In this document: in pieces, positions 35,881 through 44,135 of the stretch | Numbering within the stretch: the first letter of the stretch is position 1 | Layout: every line of letters starts with the position of its first letter | Assembly: GCF_003253565.1 (NCBI RefSeq) | Contig: NZ_QKUF01000001.1 | Coordinates: 1,164,744 to 1,228,743 of the forward strand | DNA length: 64,000 nucleotides | From: Thermosporothrix hazakensis | GTDB taxonomy: Bacteria > Chloroflexota > Ktedonobacteria > Ktedonobacterales > Ktedonobacteraceae | Reading direction: 5' to 3' | Translations under genes and position numbers: made by a program | Notes under the pieces: model-generated | What the model saw: the letters and a program-made list of their open reading frames with translations, nothing else | Told to the model about the DNA's origin: nothing | Databases searched by the model: none

Positions 35881-36645
35881 GTGGCTCACGTTCTCCAGAT
35901 AGGCCCGGCTATTAAGCAATACGGGCGTTTCCATCTGCATACCGGCACCTTTTATAAGGGCGACATCGTCGAGAAAACCAACCAGTATCATGTGCTTTTC
36001 ACCGACGATATCACCCACTGTACGGCTAATCTCGGCACCATTGATATTGATAAAAGCAACCTGGCCGGCCTGATCCAGCATCTTCATGACTGGCTCAAGG
36101 AGCAACGCTACCGCTTCGCCAGTATTCAGCATATGCAGCAGCAAACGCCTGATCCTACCGCCAGAGCTGGATTGCAGAGTTTCCTTGAGCGACAGAAACA
36201 ACTCTATCACCATGTAGAACAGGCGCTACAGGAGATCGAACCGGACTATCATTCAAATCTGCCGAGTATCGATCTTCCCCCCGTCACGCGCCACATCAGC
36301 CCAACGGTCGCGCTCCGTTATGGGAACTTCTGTTTACGCGCCATTCATGACTATGCCAATGGGCAACACCTTCCCGTCACCACCTATGAACTCTCCCTCT
36401 ACACCCCTACAACAAAAACCTTTCTCCGCATCGGCGAAATGCCCACCAGTACAAGCGAGCGCGAGCATGTCATTCAGTTTGTGCACGCCTGGCTCGCACA
36501 CCAGCAGTCCTTTATGAACATTATCCAGAAACGGCTACATGAATCACAAAGTCCTGAATGGTTGCAGCAACGAAAGGCGATGTTTGCCACAATGGAACAA
36601 CAGGTAGAGGCTGTCAGGGCAGAACTTGAGAAGCTCGAACGATAG
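35881..36645 (+). CDS. Hypothetical protein, 254 aa
   Basis: No family recognised. The GTG at 35881 has a strong GAGGAGG 6 nt upstream, and the frame upstream of it has no support, so this start is preferred. The protein has an alternating hydrophobic/polar first third (FHLHTGTFYKGDIVEKTNQYHVLFTDDITH), a helical His/Gln-rich middle, a second beta-rich part (NFCLRAIHDYANGQHLPVTTYELSLYTPTTKTFLRIG) and a C-terminal coiled-coil-like helix (MEQQVEAVRAELEKLER). No signal peptide or membrane helix. The two similar beta/helix halves hint at an internal duplication. It ends just before a strong terminator. Confidence 0.65.
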   Translation: MAHVLQIGPAIKQYGRFHLHTGTFYKGDIVEKTNQYHVLFTDDITHCTANLGTIDIDKSNLAGLIQHLHDWLKEQRYRFASIQHMQQQTPDPTARAGLQSFLERQKQLYHHVEQALQEIEPDYHSNLPSIDLPPVTRHISPTVALRYGNFCLRAIHDYANGQHLPVTTYELSLYTPTTKTFLRIGEMPTSTSEREHVIQFVHAWLAHQQSFMNIIQKRLHESQSPEWLQQRKAMFATMEQQVEAVRAELEKLER

Positions 36646-36681
36646 AACCTCTCTCATCGCGAGAATCAGCAAGAACATCAG

Positions 36682-36714
36682 GAGCGGCGCTTCGGTGCAA
36701 AGTGCCGTTCTTTT
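36682..36714 (+). terminator. Terminator of the 254-aa gene
   Basis: An 11-bp stem with two G-U pairs (36682-36692 with 36700-36710), followed by TTTTCT. Confidence 0.8.
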
Positions 36715-36769
36715 CTCTCCATTGCTGTGTGACCAGAGGGGAGGGTCGCACCCCATATCAAAAGGGTGA

Positions 36770-37169
36770 GACTTAACGAGAAATACCACATCGCCCATGC
36801 AGAAAGTCATCGAATCCCGTTGCTGCTGATCGAACAAAGGGAAGAGCTTTCATTACCGGGAAGAAACGCAGCGTCTCCTCTCCATCGATCGAGAGCATTC
36901 CCCCCACGTATCAAGCACACAAAGACGAATGCGATCGGCTGTGCTTGACCTCCATTGGGATAGTCATCCTTGTAGCGCGTGTAGACTTCCTGGAAATACG
37001 CCACTGTGATATGCGCTCCTGTCTCTGCATAGACCTCTCGGATGTCTGCTTCTTCTGCGGATTCTCCCAGCTCAAGCATCTGCCATGCTTATAGCATCTC
37101 ATTTGCAACAGGATCCCATTTCTCATTAATGCACTATGTTCCATCCCCTTGCACCAGAATCTCCCTCAT
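36770..37169 (-). pseudogene. NUDIX hydrolase pseudogene
   Basis: The minus strand carries a decayed MutT/NUDIX gene. From ATG 37169 the frame reads MREILVQGDGT, then a TAG (37136-37134) and a TAA (37091-37089). In the same frame comes MLELGESAEEADIREVYAETGA, the Nudix box without its first glycines. After FVFVCLIRGG the frame breaks near 36890: the family-like IDGEETLRFFPVMKALP is in the next frame, and LFDQQQRDSMTF in a third. No single frame can give a working enzyme. The exact 3' boundary is approximate. The first codon overlaps the stop of the broken BTAD remnant. Confidence 0.7.
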
Positions 37170-37644
37170 TGGAACCGGTCCTGCGCTTCTTCGAGCAGCA
37201 GGATCGCCGCTGGTTGCGCCGGGCCAATGGTTTCCGCTTCCCTGACCAGTGCTTCGGCATGGTCGGCATCGACCCGAATGAGCGCCTGGTCCGCACCCGT
37301 GAAGCGCTCGCCAGTTGTCAGCAGGCTTTGCTTGTCCGGTGTTGAGAGAAGAGCATGGAGGCTCGATGTCGCACGGTACAAAGGGGTTTCGGAAGCCATA
37401 TGAGACCAAAGCCGCTGCAACAGCGTTGCCCAGGTTGTTGTTTGTTCGTGAGCAAGAATCTCCAGAGACTTTTGGTGTAATCTGCGGCGGCCTGGATACT
37501 GCCCCATTCTTTCACGTCGACAGGTTCCCAGGCATCAGTAGAGAGATGCCTTTCAACATGAAACGGTCCCAGGATCCAGATCCGGAACAAGGCGGAGTCG
37601 TGATCTTTCAAGTCTCTCGTCTCTTCACCCTGCATCTGCTGCAC
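37166..37644 (-). pseudogene. Truncated, frameshifted BTAD/SARP-type regulator remnant
   Basis: The minus-strand translation from 37644 gives ALFRIWILGPFHVER followed by WEPVDVKEWG, the usual opening of regulators with an N-terminal winged helix and BTAD domain. Near 37515 the match moves to another frame (GQYPGRRRLHQKSLEILAHE, then TLLQRLWS). It continues as ADQALIRVDADHAEALVREAE and ILLLEEAQDRFQ before a stop at 37166. About 160 residues remain of a protein normally much longer. Recognised from family resemblance by eye. Together with the NUDIX remnant it marks a degraded locus. Confidence 0.55.
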
Positions 37645-37959
37645 CTTATACTATAGAGGAGATATGATCCTTTACTCGCTGAAAAGCATGTGACATTTGA
37701 TATATCGAGAAATATACATAGTATTTAATGTTTCCTGGATTACCGATGTTACCTGTGAAGAACTCATCCTGATGGTATCACAAGCGAACGATGCTTCTTT
37801 TCAGGTCGCCTCCGTCTTCATCCTTTACAGGTTTTCGGGAAGCGCCCGAAAGTCCTGGTACTGATGTCCCGGGCAGGCCAGCGAGAGAAATGGCAGTTCT
37901 CAGGCGCATGATCCTGCGTGTATGAGCGTGTATCATAGCACTCCGCCCTGTGCCCGTGC
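37645..37959. other. Non-coding spacer downstream of the degraded locus
   Basis: Apart from the comB promoter at its right edge, nothing was recognised. Short minus-strand frames here lack ribosome binding sites and family features. Confidence 0.5.
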
Positions 37960-37989
37960 TTGCTAGCGACACTTTTCCCGAGATACAAT
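37960..37989 (+). promoter_or_regulatory. Promoter of the comB-like gene
   Basis: TTGCTA (37960-37965), 18 bp, TACAAT (37984-37989), 32 bp before the start codon. Confidence 0.5.
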
Positions 37990-38021
37990 GCCCAAAAAAG
38001 AGGTGAAGAAGTTCTTTTCTC

Positions 38022-38777
38022 ATGCAATTAACCATCTACTTTACACCAGCAGAAGTAGCCACAGTCAGGGCAAGCGCCCTTGATGTCTATATTGTGATCG
38101 ATCTGATTCGTGCCACAACCAGCATGACTACCATCCTTGACCGCGGAGCCAGCCGCATTTATGCCGCGCAGACCATCGAACAGGCTCAGGAGGCGTCACG
38201 CTACCTCCCCGGTGCCCTGCTCTGTGGAGAACGCAACGCCTTGCAGCTCCCCGGCTTTGATCTCGGAAACTCGCCGGTCCAGTTCTTACAGGCCGAGCTC
38301 ATTGGCAAAGAGCTGGTTCTGACCACCACGAACGGAACACGCGCCTTCTTTGCCTGTCCACCCGAGAGCGTACGTCTGGCGGGCTGTTTCTACAATGCCC
38401 AGGCTGTGACCAGCTATGCCCTCTCCCAGGCGACCAATCTGGGAAGTAATATCGCCATCGTGTGTGCCGGTGAGTATGGCTATTTCCCGCTGGATGACGC
38501 CGTCTGCGCGGGCTATCTGGCACAGATGCTCATCGAACAGACGCCTACACTGGAACTACATGAAAGCGTCTATGCGGCGCTCGCACTCTATCAGACCTAC
38601 GCGCCTCCAAAATTGCTGGAATACTGTCGCTCAGCACGCTCGGTCATCAATGCAGGTCTTCGAGCCGATCTAGATATATGCGTGACGTACAATGCCAGTT
38701 CGAGCATTGCCCGGGTCACGGGAAAGCATCCCCACACTGAACTGCTGATTCTGGAACGGGTCCCCATCGCACTCTAA
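38022..38777 (+). CDS. comB: 2-phosphosulfolactate phosphatase family protein (ComB-like)
   Basis: A 251-aa enzyme of the ComB family, Mg-dependent acid phosphatases first described in coenzyme M biosynthesis of methanogens but common in bacteria that make no coenzyme M. Family signatures are complete: YIVIDLIRATTSM, LLCGERNALQLPGFDLGNSP, LVLTTTNGTRAF and VCAGEYGYFPLDDAVCAGYL. The in vivo substrate here is therefore open. The start is ATG 38022 with a weak GA-rich ribosome binding site. No partners of sulfolactate or coenzyme M pathways are seen nearby. Confidence 0.88.
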   Translation: MQLTIYFTPAEVATVRASALDVYIVIDLIRATTSMTTILDRGASRIYAAQTIEQAQEASRYLPGALLCGERNALQLPGFDLGNSPVQFLQAELIGKELVLTTTNGTRAFFACPPESVRLAGCFYNAQAVTSYALSQATNLGSNIAIVCAGEYGYFPLDDAVCAGYLAQMLIEQTPTLELHESVYAALALYQTYAPPKLLEYCRSARSVINAGLRADLDICVTYNASSSIARVTGKHPHTELLILERVPIAL

Positions 38778-38881
38778 ACGAAGCCTGTTTCCCAGAACAC
38801 TTGCCTTTTAACCTTTCTCACGCTCCGACGTATACCAATTATATACAGTATTAATAATGGTCACAGAGAAGAAGGTACAAC

Positions 38882-39385
38882 ATGGATTACCTGTATCCCT
38901 TTATTGGCCAGGAGCTTGAAATTCGCTCGGCTGGCATGTTCAAGAGGGAAAGCCAGCTCTGGGCTGATCAGAACACGCGCATCGCTACATTGCGCTGGAA
39001 ATCCAGCATCAGTTCACAGACGACGATCCAGATAGGAGAACATACCTGGACCTTCTCTCGTAAGGGCTTTTTCAAGCCAGAGATCCAGATTGAAGGCGCG
39101 AATGTGCTTACGCTCCAGCGGCATAGCTCGACGCGCTATACGCTCATTTTGCCAGATGGACAGTATGCCTGGACGAAAGATGGCGTACTCAAGGGCTCCT
39201 TTAGCTGGCACGATCAAAGCGGTGCGCCGCTTGTGCAGGTGAGCGGGAAGAAGATTCGCCTGGAGCCAGCAGCCGCGTCCTGCCCATCCCTGAGCTTTCT
39301 TACAGCATTCGGCTGGTTCCTGCATCGCCTGTATCAGGAAGAAATGATGAATAGTGCTGCCCTCGGGAGTGCTGCATCCAGCTAA
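38882..39385 (+). CDS. Hypothetical beta-rich protein, 167 aa
   Basis: No confident family. Repeated short strands with aromatic residues (QLWADQNTRIATLRWKSS, EHTWTFSRKGFFKPEIQI, SSTRYTLILPDGQYAWTKDGVLKGSFSWHD) suggest an all-beta barrel of the kind seen in tubby C-terminal/LURP-one-like proteins, but that is only a fold impression. A C-terminal helix (SFLTAFGWFLHRLYQEEMM) follows. No signal peptide. The ATG at 38882 has AGAAGG 7 nt upstream, good support for a real gene. Confidence 0.6.
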   Translation: MDYLYPFIGQELEIRSAGMFKRESQLWADQNTRIATLRWKSSISSQTTIQIGEHTWTFSRKGFFKPEIQIEGANVLTLQRHSSTRYTLILPDGQYAWTKDGVLKGSFSWHDQSGAPLVQVSGKKIRLEPAAASCPSLSFLTAFGWFLHRLYQEEMMNSAALGSAASS

Positions 39386-39387
39386 TA

Positions 39388-39425
39388 AAGAAACAGGGCT
39401 GCCCGGGAAATCCCGGGAACAGCCC
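39388..39425 (-). terminator. Terminator of the quinone oxidoreductase gene
   Basis: GGGCTG/CAGCCC (39396-39401, 39420-39425) flanks CCCGGG/CCCGGG (39402-39407, 39412-39417). On the minus strand it is followed by TGTTTCTTTATT. Confidence 0.8.
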
Positions 39426-39426
39426 G

Positions 39427-40404
39427 CTAATCTAGCGTGAGGACAATCTTACCAAAGTTCCGGTTCTCCTCCATTGCCCGATGCGCCTCAGCGATCTTAT
39501 GAAGGGGGAATGTCGTCTCAACCACCGGTTGAATACGGCTCTTCTCAAAGAGAGGCATCACCTGCGTTGTGAAGAGACGAGTGACAGCAAGCTTCTCTTC
39601 CAGCGTTCGCGAGCGCAAAGTACAGCCGCGAATACTGATACGCTTTCCCATCACCTTCGCCAGATTAACCGATGCCTTCGCTCCGCCCATCGTTGCCAGA
39701 TAGACCAGACGCCCCCACGGACCAAGCGCATCAAGGTTCTGCTCCATATAGGCCGCCCCAATGAAATCGAGCACCAGATGGACCCCTTCACCCTTTGTCA
39801 TCTGCTGCACCTCTTCGGCGAAACGGTCCGCCCCCAGCCCCACATCTAGCCCGAGCGGCTTGGCTTTTTCCAGCTTTGCAGGTGTCCGAGATGTTCCATA
39901 CACCGTCGCTCCAACAGCGCGCGCAAGCTGAATAGCCGCCGTACCTACACCGCTTCCCGCCGCATGTACAAGCAGACGCTCACCCATTTTCAGGCCCCCC
40001 TGAGTAAAGAGCGCGTCATGAGCCGTCATAAAGACTTCGGGAATCGCCGCCGCCTGCACATAATCAAGGTTCTCCGGGATCTCCACAAGCAGTCCCTCAT
40101 GGGCAAGCAGAAACTCGGCCTGAGCACCACCGCCCGCGATACCCATTACGCGCTGACCGGGCTTCCAGCGCCGTACCTGAGGCCCGATCTCAGCCACCTC
40201 ACCAGCAAATTCAAGTCCGGGAATGTTCGCCGGAGCTCCTGGCGGTGCGGGATAATTCCCCATGCGTTGCCCGATATCCGCCCGGTTTAACCCGGCAGCC
40301 CGCACGCGCACAAGGACATACTCCCCATAAGGTTGGGGCGGCTCAACATTCTGAATGCTGAGCACTTCGGGCCCGCCTGCCCCGGTAATTAGAACTGCTT
40401 TCAT
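39427..40404 (-). CDS. NAD(P)H:quinone oxidoreductase (zeta-crystallin/PIG3-like, MDR superfamily)
   Basis: A 325-aa zinc-free medium-chain reductase of the quinone oxidoreductase type. The N-terminal catalytic domain has GLNRADIGQRMGNYPAPPGAP and PGLEFAGEV. The Rossmann fold has LLVHAAGSGVGTAAIQLARAVGATVYGT, with the AxxGxGxxA nucleotide loop, and the region after ends in GRLVYLATMGG. No zinc-binding cysteines are present. ATG 40404 is chosen (AAAGGGGG 8 nt upstream), rejecting a 22-codon extension. Close to the human TP53I3 group by motif. It probably reduces quinones or other enones with NADPH. Confidence 0.88.
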   Translation of the reverse strand: MKAVLITGAGGPEVLSIQNVEPPQPYGEYVLVRVRAAGLNRADIGQRMGNYPAPPGAPANIPGLEFAGEVAEIGPQVRRWKPGQRVMGIAGGGAQAEFLLAHEGLLVEIPENLDYVQAAAIPEVFMTAHDALFTQGGLKMGERLLVHAAGSGVGTAAIQLARAVGATVYGTSRTPAKLEKAKPLGLDVGLGADRFAEEVQQMTKGEGVHLVLDFIGAAYMEQNLDALGPWGRLVYLATMGGAKASVNLAKVMGKRISIRGCTLRSRTLEEKLAVTRLFTTQVMPLFEKSRIQPVVETTFPLHKIAEAHRAMEENRNFGKIVLTLD

Positions 40405-40500
40405 CAGATCAGCCCCCTTTCTCAACCGATATATTCTTCTTCTTATTGTACAATGAAGAAAGCAATGCACGTTGCATAGCCCCGGAAAGGAGTTTCATCT

Positions 40501-41739
40501 ATGATCGCCCTTACCAACGCCACCATCATCGATGGTACCGGGCGCGATCCCATTTCAGGCATCAGCATTCTGATCGAAGAGAATCGTATTCGAGCTATCG
40601 GCAAAACCATCAAGATTCCCGCGGGCACCCGGACAATTGACCTTCAAGGGGCAACGCTGCTCCCTGGGTTGATTGACACACACGTTCATTTCCTGATGGA
40701 ATATCCAAATATGGCGCAATACCTGATTACACCGCCCTCCTTGCGCCTGTTTCAGGCCATTCCCCGAATGCGAGCAACCCTTGACGCGGGTGTGACTACC
40801 GTTCGTGATGCGGGCGGCACTCCAGCAGGTGTGAAGATGGCCGTCCAGCAGGGAATCATTGAAGGACCTCGCATGCTGATCTCTGTCTCTATTATTTCGC
40901 AAACAGGTGGACATGGAGACGGCTACTATCCCTGTGGCTGCGATCTTGGCCTGTTTGGTCTTCAGCTTAGCGATGTTCCACGCGCAGTTGCGGATGGAGA
41001 GGACGAGGTGCGCAAGGTGACACGTGAGCTTCTACGCGCCGGAGCCGACTGGATCAAGCTTGCAACGACCGGCGGCGTTCTTTCAACAGCCGATGCTCCC
41101 ACCTCGGCTCAGCTTACTATTGATGAGATTAAAACAGCGGTCTATGAGGCAGCGGCGCAAGGCAAGCGTTGCATGGCCCACGCACAGGGTGCAGATGGTA
41201 TAATGAATGCTATAAAAGCAGGAGTCGCTTCCATCGAACATGGCATTTATTTAACGGATGAAGCGATCGAGCTGATGCTGAAAAAAAGTGTGTATCTGGT
41301 GCCGACACTTGTTGCTCCACTCGATGTCATCGATTTTTCACATGAGCATCCCGAAATCGTTCCCCCGATGATCGCCGCCAAAGCGCTACAGGTCGTGGAA
41401 GCGCATCAGGCAAGTTATCGACGCGCCATCGAGGCCGGAGTAAAAATCGCGATGGGAACCGACTCGGGTGTTGGACGGCATGGAGGCAATGGGCGCGAGC
41501 TCTCACTGATGGTCAAACATGGTATGACACCAATGCAATCTATTCAGGCCTCGACGCTTCATGCGGCGCGGCTGCTCCATCTGGATGACCAGCTCGGCAC
41601 ACTGGAAGAAGGCAAACGTGCGGATATGATCGTGCTCTCGGGCAATCCGCTTGATGATATCGACCTTTTTGGTAATCCTGATAACGTGCGTCTCGTCATT
41701 AAAGATGGCCGCATTTGTAAGAATCTGCTTGAAGCATAG
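40501..41739 (+). CDS. Metal-dependent amidohydrolase (Xaa-Pro dipeptidase-like)
   Basis: A 412-aa amidohydrolase-superfamily enzyme with the complete binuclear site: HVH in GLIDTHVHF, the bridging Lys in WIKLATTGGV, His in CMAHAQG, His in SIEHGIYL and Asp in AMGTDSGVGRHGGN. The closest group by motif is the prolidase-like branch that hydrolyses N-acyl or Xaa-Pro dipeptides. Flanking small beta-sandwich halves (TNATIIDGTG... and LEEGKRADMIVLSGNPL) are intact. AAAGGAG sits 8 nt before ATG 40501. Divergent from the quinone oxidoreductase gene. Substrate not determinable. Confidence 0.88.
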   Translation: MIALTNATIIDGTGRDPISGISILIEENRIRAIGKTIKIPAGTRTIDLQGATLLPGLIDTHVHFLMEYPNMAQYLITPPSLRLFQAIPRMRATLDAGVTTVRDAGGTPAGVKMAVQQGIIEGPRMLISVSIISQTGGHGDGYYPCGCDLGLFGLQLSDVPRAVADGEDEVRKVTRELLRAGADWIKLATTGGVLSTADAPTSAQLTIDEIKTAVYEAAAQGKRCMAHAQGADGIMNAIKAGVASIEHGIYLTDEAIELMLKKSVYLVPTLVAPLDVIDFSHEHPEIVPPMIAAKALQVVEAHQASYRRAIEAGVKIAMGTDSGVGRHGGNGRELSLMVKHGMTPMQSIQASTLHAARLLHLDDQLGTLEEGKRADMIVLSGNPLDDIDLFGNPDNVRLVIKDGRICKNLLEA

Positions 41740-41742
41740 ACG

Positions 41743-41790
41743 CAAAAAAAGAGCGTTCACCCGCTGTCGGTATCGGGTGAATGCTCTTTT
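41743..41790. terminator. Bidirectional terminator between the amidohydrolase and yceI
   Basis: A 15-bp stem with one G-U pair (41749-41763 with 41774-41788). AAAAAAA precedes it (a U-tract on the minus strand) and TTTT closes it. Confidence 0.9.
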
Positions 41791-41827
41791 CCACTGAGGA
41801 GACAACTGGTATTATCTGCTGATATAT

Positions 41828-42355
41828 CTATTCGGCGGATTTCACAGCCTCTAGCTCAAGCTCAAGTTTAACCTCATCGCCAACCAGCAGACCACCGCTT
41901 TCTAGAACAACATGATAGTTGACGCCAAAGTCTTTACGATTGATCTTTGTACGGGCATAGAGACCGGCTTTGACGTTTCCAAAGGGATCTTTCCCCTGAC
42001 CGCCATACTCAACATCAAACACGACAGGTTTGGTCACGCCACGCAAAGTCAGATCACCGGTCACCTTGTACTCGCCCTCGCCTGCGGGCTCCACTTTGGT
42101 GCTCTTAAAGGTGATGGTTGGGTACTCCTCGGCCAGGAAGAACTCACCAGACTTCAAATGGGCATCACGATTGCTATCCCCGGTGTCGATGCTCGCAACA
42201 TCTACTTCAGCTTCAACCCAGGATGCAGCAGGGTTCTGCTCATCGATATTCAACGTGCCACGGAATGAGTTAAACTGGCCACGCACAGTGCTGATCATCA
42301 TGTGTTTGACAGAAAAGCCAACGCGGGAGTGAGATGGATCAATCTGCCAGGTCAT
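41828..42355 (-). CDS. yceI: YceI family protein
   Basis: A 175-aa YceI-domain protein, a lipocalin-like barrel that binds long polyisoprenoid or lipid chains. It starts MTWQIDPSHSRVGFSVKHMM and has VRGQFNSFRGTL, DSNRDAHLKSGEFFLAEEYPTITFKST and GDLTLRGVTKPVVFDVEY, all standard. No signal peptide, so it is a cytosolic version. GAGGAG lies about 10 nt upstream of ATG 42355. A near-consensus promoter and a palindrome between promoter and start suggest control by a repressor. Confidence 0.93.
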   Translation of the reverse strand: MTWQIDPSHSRVGFSVKHMMISTVRGQFNSFRGTLNIDEQNPAASWVEAEVDVASIDTGDSNRDAHLKSGEFFLAEEYPTITFKSTKVEPAGEGEYKVTGDLTLRGVTKPVVFDVEYGGQGKDPFGNVKAGLYARTKINRKDFGVNYHVVLESGGLLVGDEVKLELELEAVKSAE

Positions 42356-42422
42356 AAGAATACAACTCCTCTCTCCAACAAAAAGGTAGGTGAGCCCTCC
42401 GCAAAGGACGTCCCTACTTATT

Positions 42423-42443
42423 AATAGTTAGCTGCTAAATAAT
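42423..42443. promoter_or_regulatory. Candidate operator palindrome upstream of yceI
   Basis: Near-palindrome centred on TTAGCTGCTAA, with outer arms AATAG and AATAAT partly matching. It lies downstream of the yceI promoter and before its ribosome binding site, where a repressor would block transcription. Confidence 0.4.
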
Positions 42444-42465
42444 ATCTCACTACTGAGTTGACATT

Positions 42466-42495
42466 AGTATAACACGAGGTCCTCATCATCGTCAA
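42466..42495 (-). promoter_or_regulatory. Promoter of yceI
   Basis: On the minus strand, TTGACG (42495-42490), 18 bp, TATACT (42471-42466). Confidence 0.65.
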
Positions 42496-42589
42496 GTACC
42501 TAACATTTTATTAGTCAGGATTGAAAAGGGATAGGAGAGAAGATACAGGACGAAGGGAAGAGGGGAAGGAGAGAATAGGTCATCCATGA

Positions 42590-42595
42590 TATAAT
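42590..42595 (+). promoter_or_regulatory. Extended -10 element of murF
   Basis: A perfect TATAAT preceded by TGA, 41 bp before the murF ATG. No good -35 in the purine-rich DNA upstream. Confidence 0.45.
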
Positions 42596-42635
42596 TGCAC
42601 CAAAATAGTATCAGAATGTAGAGGAAGCTGACACT

Positions 42636-44066
42636 ATGTTTACCCTCAACGACATCCTGCAAGGAAACAAAGGCAAGCTAGAAATGGTCTGCGCTCAACA
42701 GCCAGACCCAGACCTGACGTTCCATGCAGCACATCACGACAGCCGTCAGATCGGCCCCGGAGATCTCTTTCTTGCGATCAAAGGAGCAAAGGTCGATGGC
42801 CATACGTTTATCACAAAAGCCGCTCAAGCGGGCGCAAAGGCGGCGCTCTGCGAACATCCCGTACCAGCCTCCGACGTTCCTGCTGATTTCATTCAGTTTG
42901 TCGTTCCCAATGTCGTTGAGGCTCTCCACAACACTGCTCGGATGCGCACCCGCCGGCAGCCCGAGACCACTTATATAGGAATTACCGGCAGCAACGGCAA
43001 GACAAGCACCAAAGAAGCCATCGCAACGATCCTGAGCAAGGTAGCACCAACCCTCAAGACGGCAGCCTCCTATAACACTGAGATTGGCTTCCCGATTACA
43101 CTGCTCAATCTGGAATCACATCATCGGTACGCTGTGCTTGAAATGGGGGCGCAGTGGGTTGGTGAGCTCGCAATGTTGAGCACCATCACGCGCCCTGATT
43201 GGTCGGTTATTACCAATGTGGGAGCCTCTCATCTTGGCTATTTTGGATCACAGGAACAGGTCACCATCGCAAAGAGTGAGCTGGTTCAGGTGCTTGAGCC
43301 AGATGGTATCGCAATCCTGAACTATGATGACTTGCGCGTTCGTGGCATGCAGGAAAAAACCCGTGCCCGCGTGCTCTTCTATGGCACCGACGAAGCGGCA
43401 GACGTACGCGCCACTGATATCGGTGGAGATGCGCTCTTCGGGCTGCACTTCACCTTGCACTATCGGGGCGAACAGGTTCCTGTTCAGCTTCGTCTGCCCG
43501 GCGAACATGGCGTCACCATCGCGCTGGCTGCCGCCGCGGTCGGTTGTGCCGCTCAGATTCCCTTGCCAACGATAGCCGAGGCGCTTGAAGAACTGACAGC
43601 CTTCAAGCGAAGAGGCGAGCTCAAGCCTGGTCCCAACGGCAGCACCATTGTCGATGACTCCTATAACGCGAACCGCCAGTCGATCATTGCCATTGCCCGC
43701 GCCATGAAAGAGGCCAAACAGGTCAGCGGAAAGCGCTGGGCCGTTCTGGGCGACATTCTTGAACTCGGAGAATACTCACGAGACGAGCACTATCAAACCG
43801 GCGAGGCGCTTGCTGGCCTGGTAGATTATATTGTTGCGATTGGCGATCACGCCCGATACTTTATTGAAGGGGCCAATGCAGCCGGTTTGCCCGCAGAACA
43901 GACCTGGTACTATAGCGCCAACCTTGAGAATACCCCCGAACTGGAAGCGGCCAAACGTGCCACAGCCGATCTGCTGAAATCGCAGGTGCAGGCGGGTGAT
44001 CTGGTGCTCCTCAAGGGCTCACTCGGTGTTGGTCTGGATAGCCTGTTGCGAATGCTTTCTGAATAA
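42636..44066 (+). CDS. murF: UDP-N-acetylmuramoyl-tripeptide--D-alanyl-D-alanine ligase
   Basis: A 476-aa Mur ligase that adds D-Ala-D-Ala to the UDP-MurNAc-tripeptide in the cytosol. The three domains are in order: the N-terminal UMAG-binding part with DSRQIGPGDLFLAIKGAKVDGHTF, the ATPase P-loop GITGSNGKTSTKE with AVLEMGA and ITNVGASHLGYFGS, and the C-terminal domain with DDSYNANRQSI and AVLGDILELGEYS. Starts at ATG 42636 with AGAGGA upstream. Followed by ddl, which makes its D-Ala-D-Ala substrate. Confidence 0.96.
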   Translation: MFTLNDILQGNKGKLEMVCAQQPDPDLTFHAAHHDSRQIGPGDLFLAIKGAKVDGHTFITKAAQAGAKAALCEHPVPASDVPADFIQFVVPNVVEALHNTARMRTRRQPETTYIGITGSNGKTSTKEAIATILSKVAPTLKTAASYNTEIGFPITLLNLESHHRYAVLEMGAQWVGELAMLSTITRPDWSVITNVGASHLGYFGSQEQVTIAKSELVQVLEPDGIAILNYDDLRVRGMQEKTRARVLFYGTDEAADVRATDIGGDALFGLHFTLHYRGEQVPVQLRLPGEHGVTIALAAAAVGCAAQIPLPTIAEALEELTAFKRRGELKPGPNGSTIVDDSYNANRQSIIAIARAMKEAKQVSGKRWAVLGDILELGEYSRDEHYQTGEALAGLVDYIVAIGDHARYFIEGANAAGLPAEQTWYYSANLENTPELEAAKRATADLLKSQVQAGDLVLLKGSLGVGLDSLLRMLSE

Positions 44067-44070
44067 CGTC

Positions 44071-44108
44071 CCGAGCTGATTCCTTGAGCGGAATCAGCTC
44101 GGTATTTC
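44071..44108 (+). terminator. Strong hairpin between murF and ddl
   Basis: A perfect 13-bp stem (44071-44083 with 44090-44102) with a 6-nt loop, but only TATTTCC after it. Either a partial terminator or an mRNA-stability element. Confidence 0.55.
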
Positions 44109-44135
44109 CATCTGTAAGGGAAAGGAACACAATCA

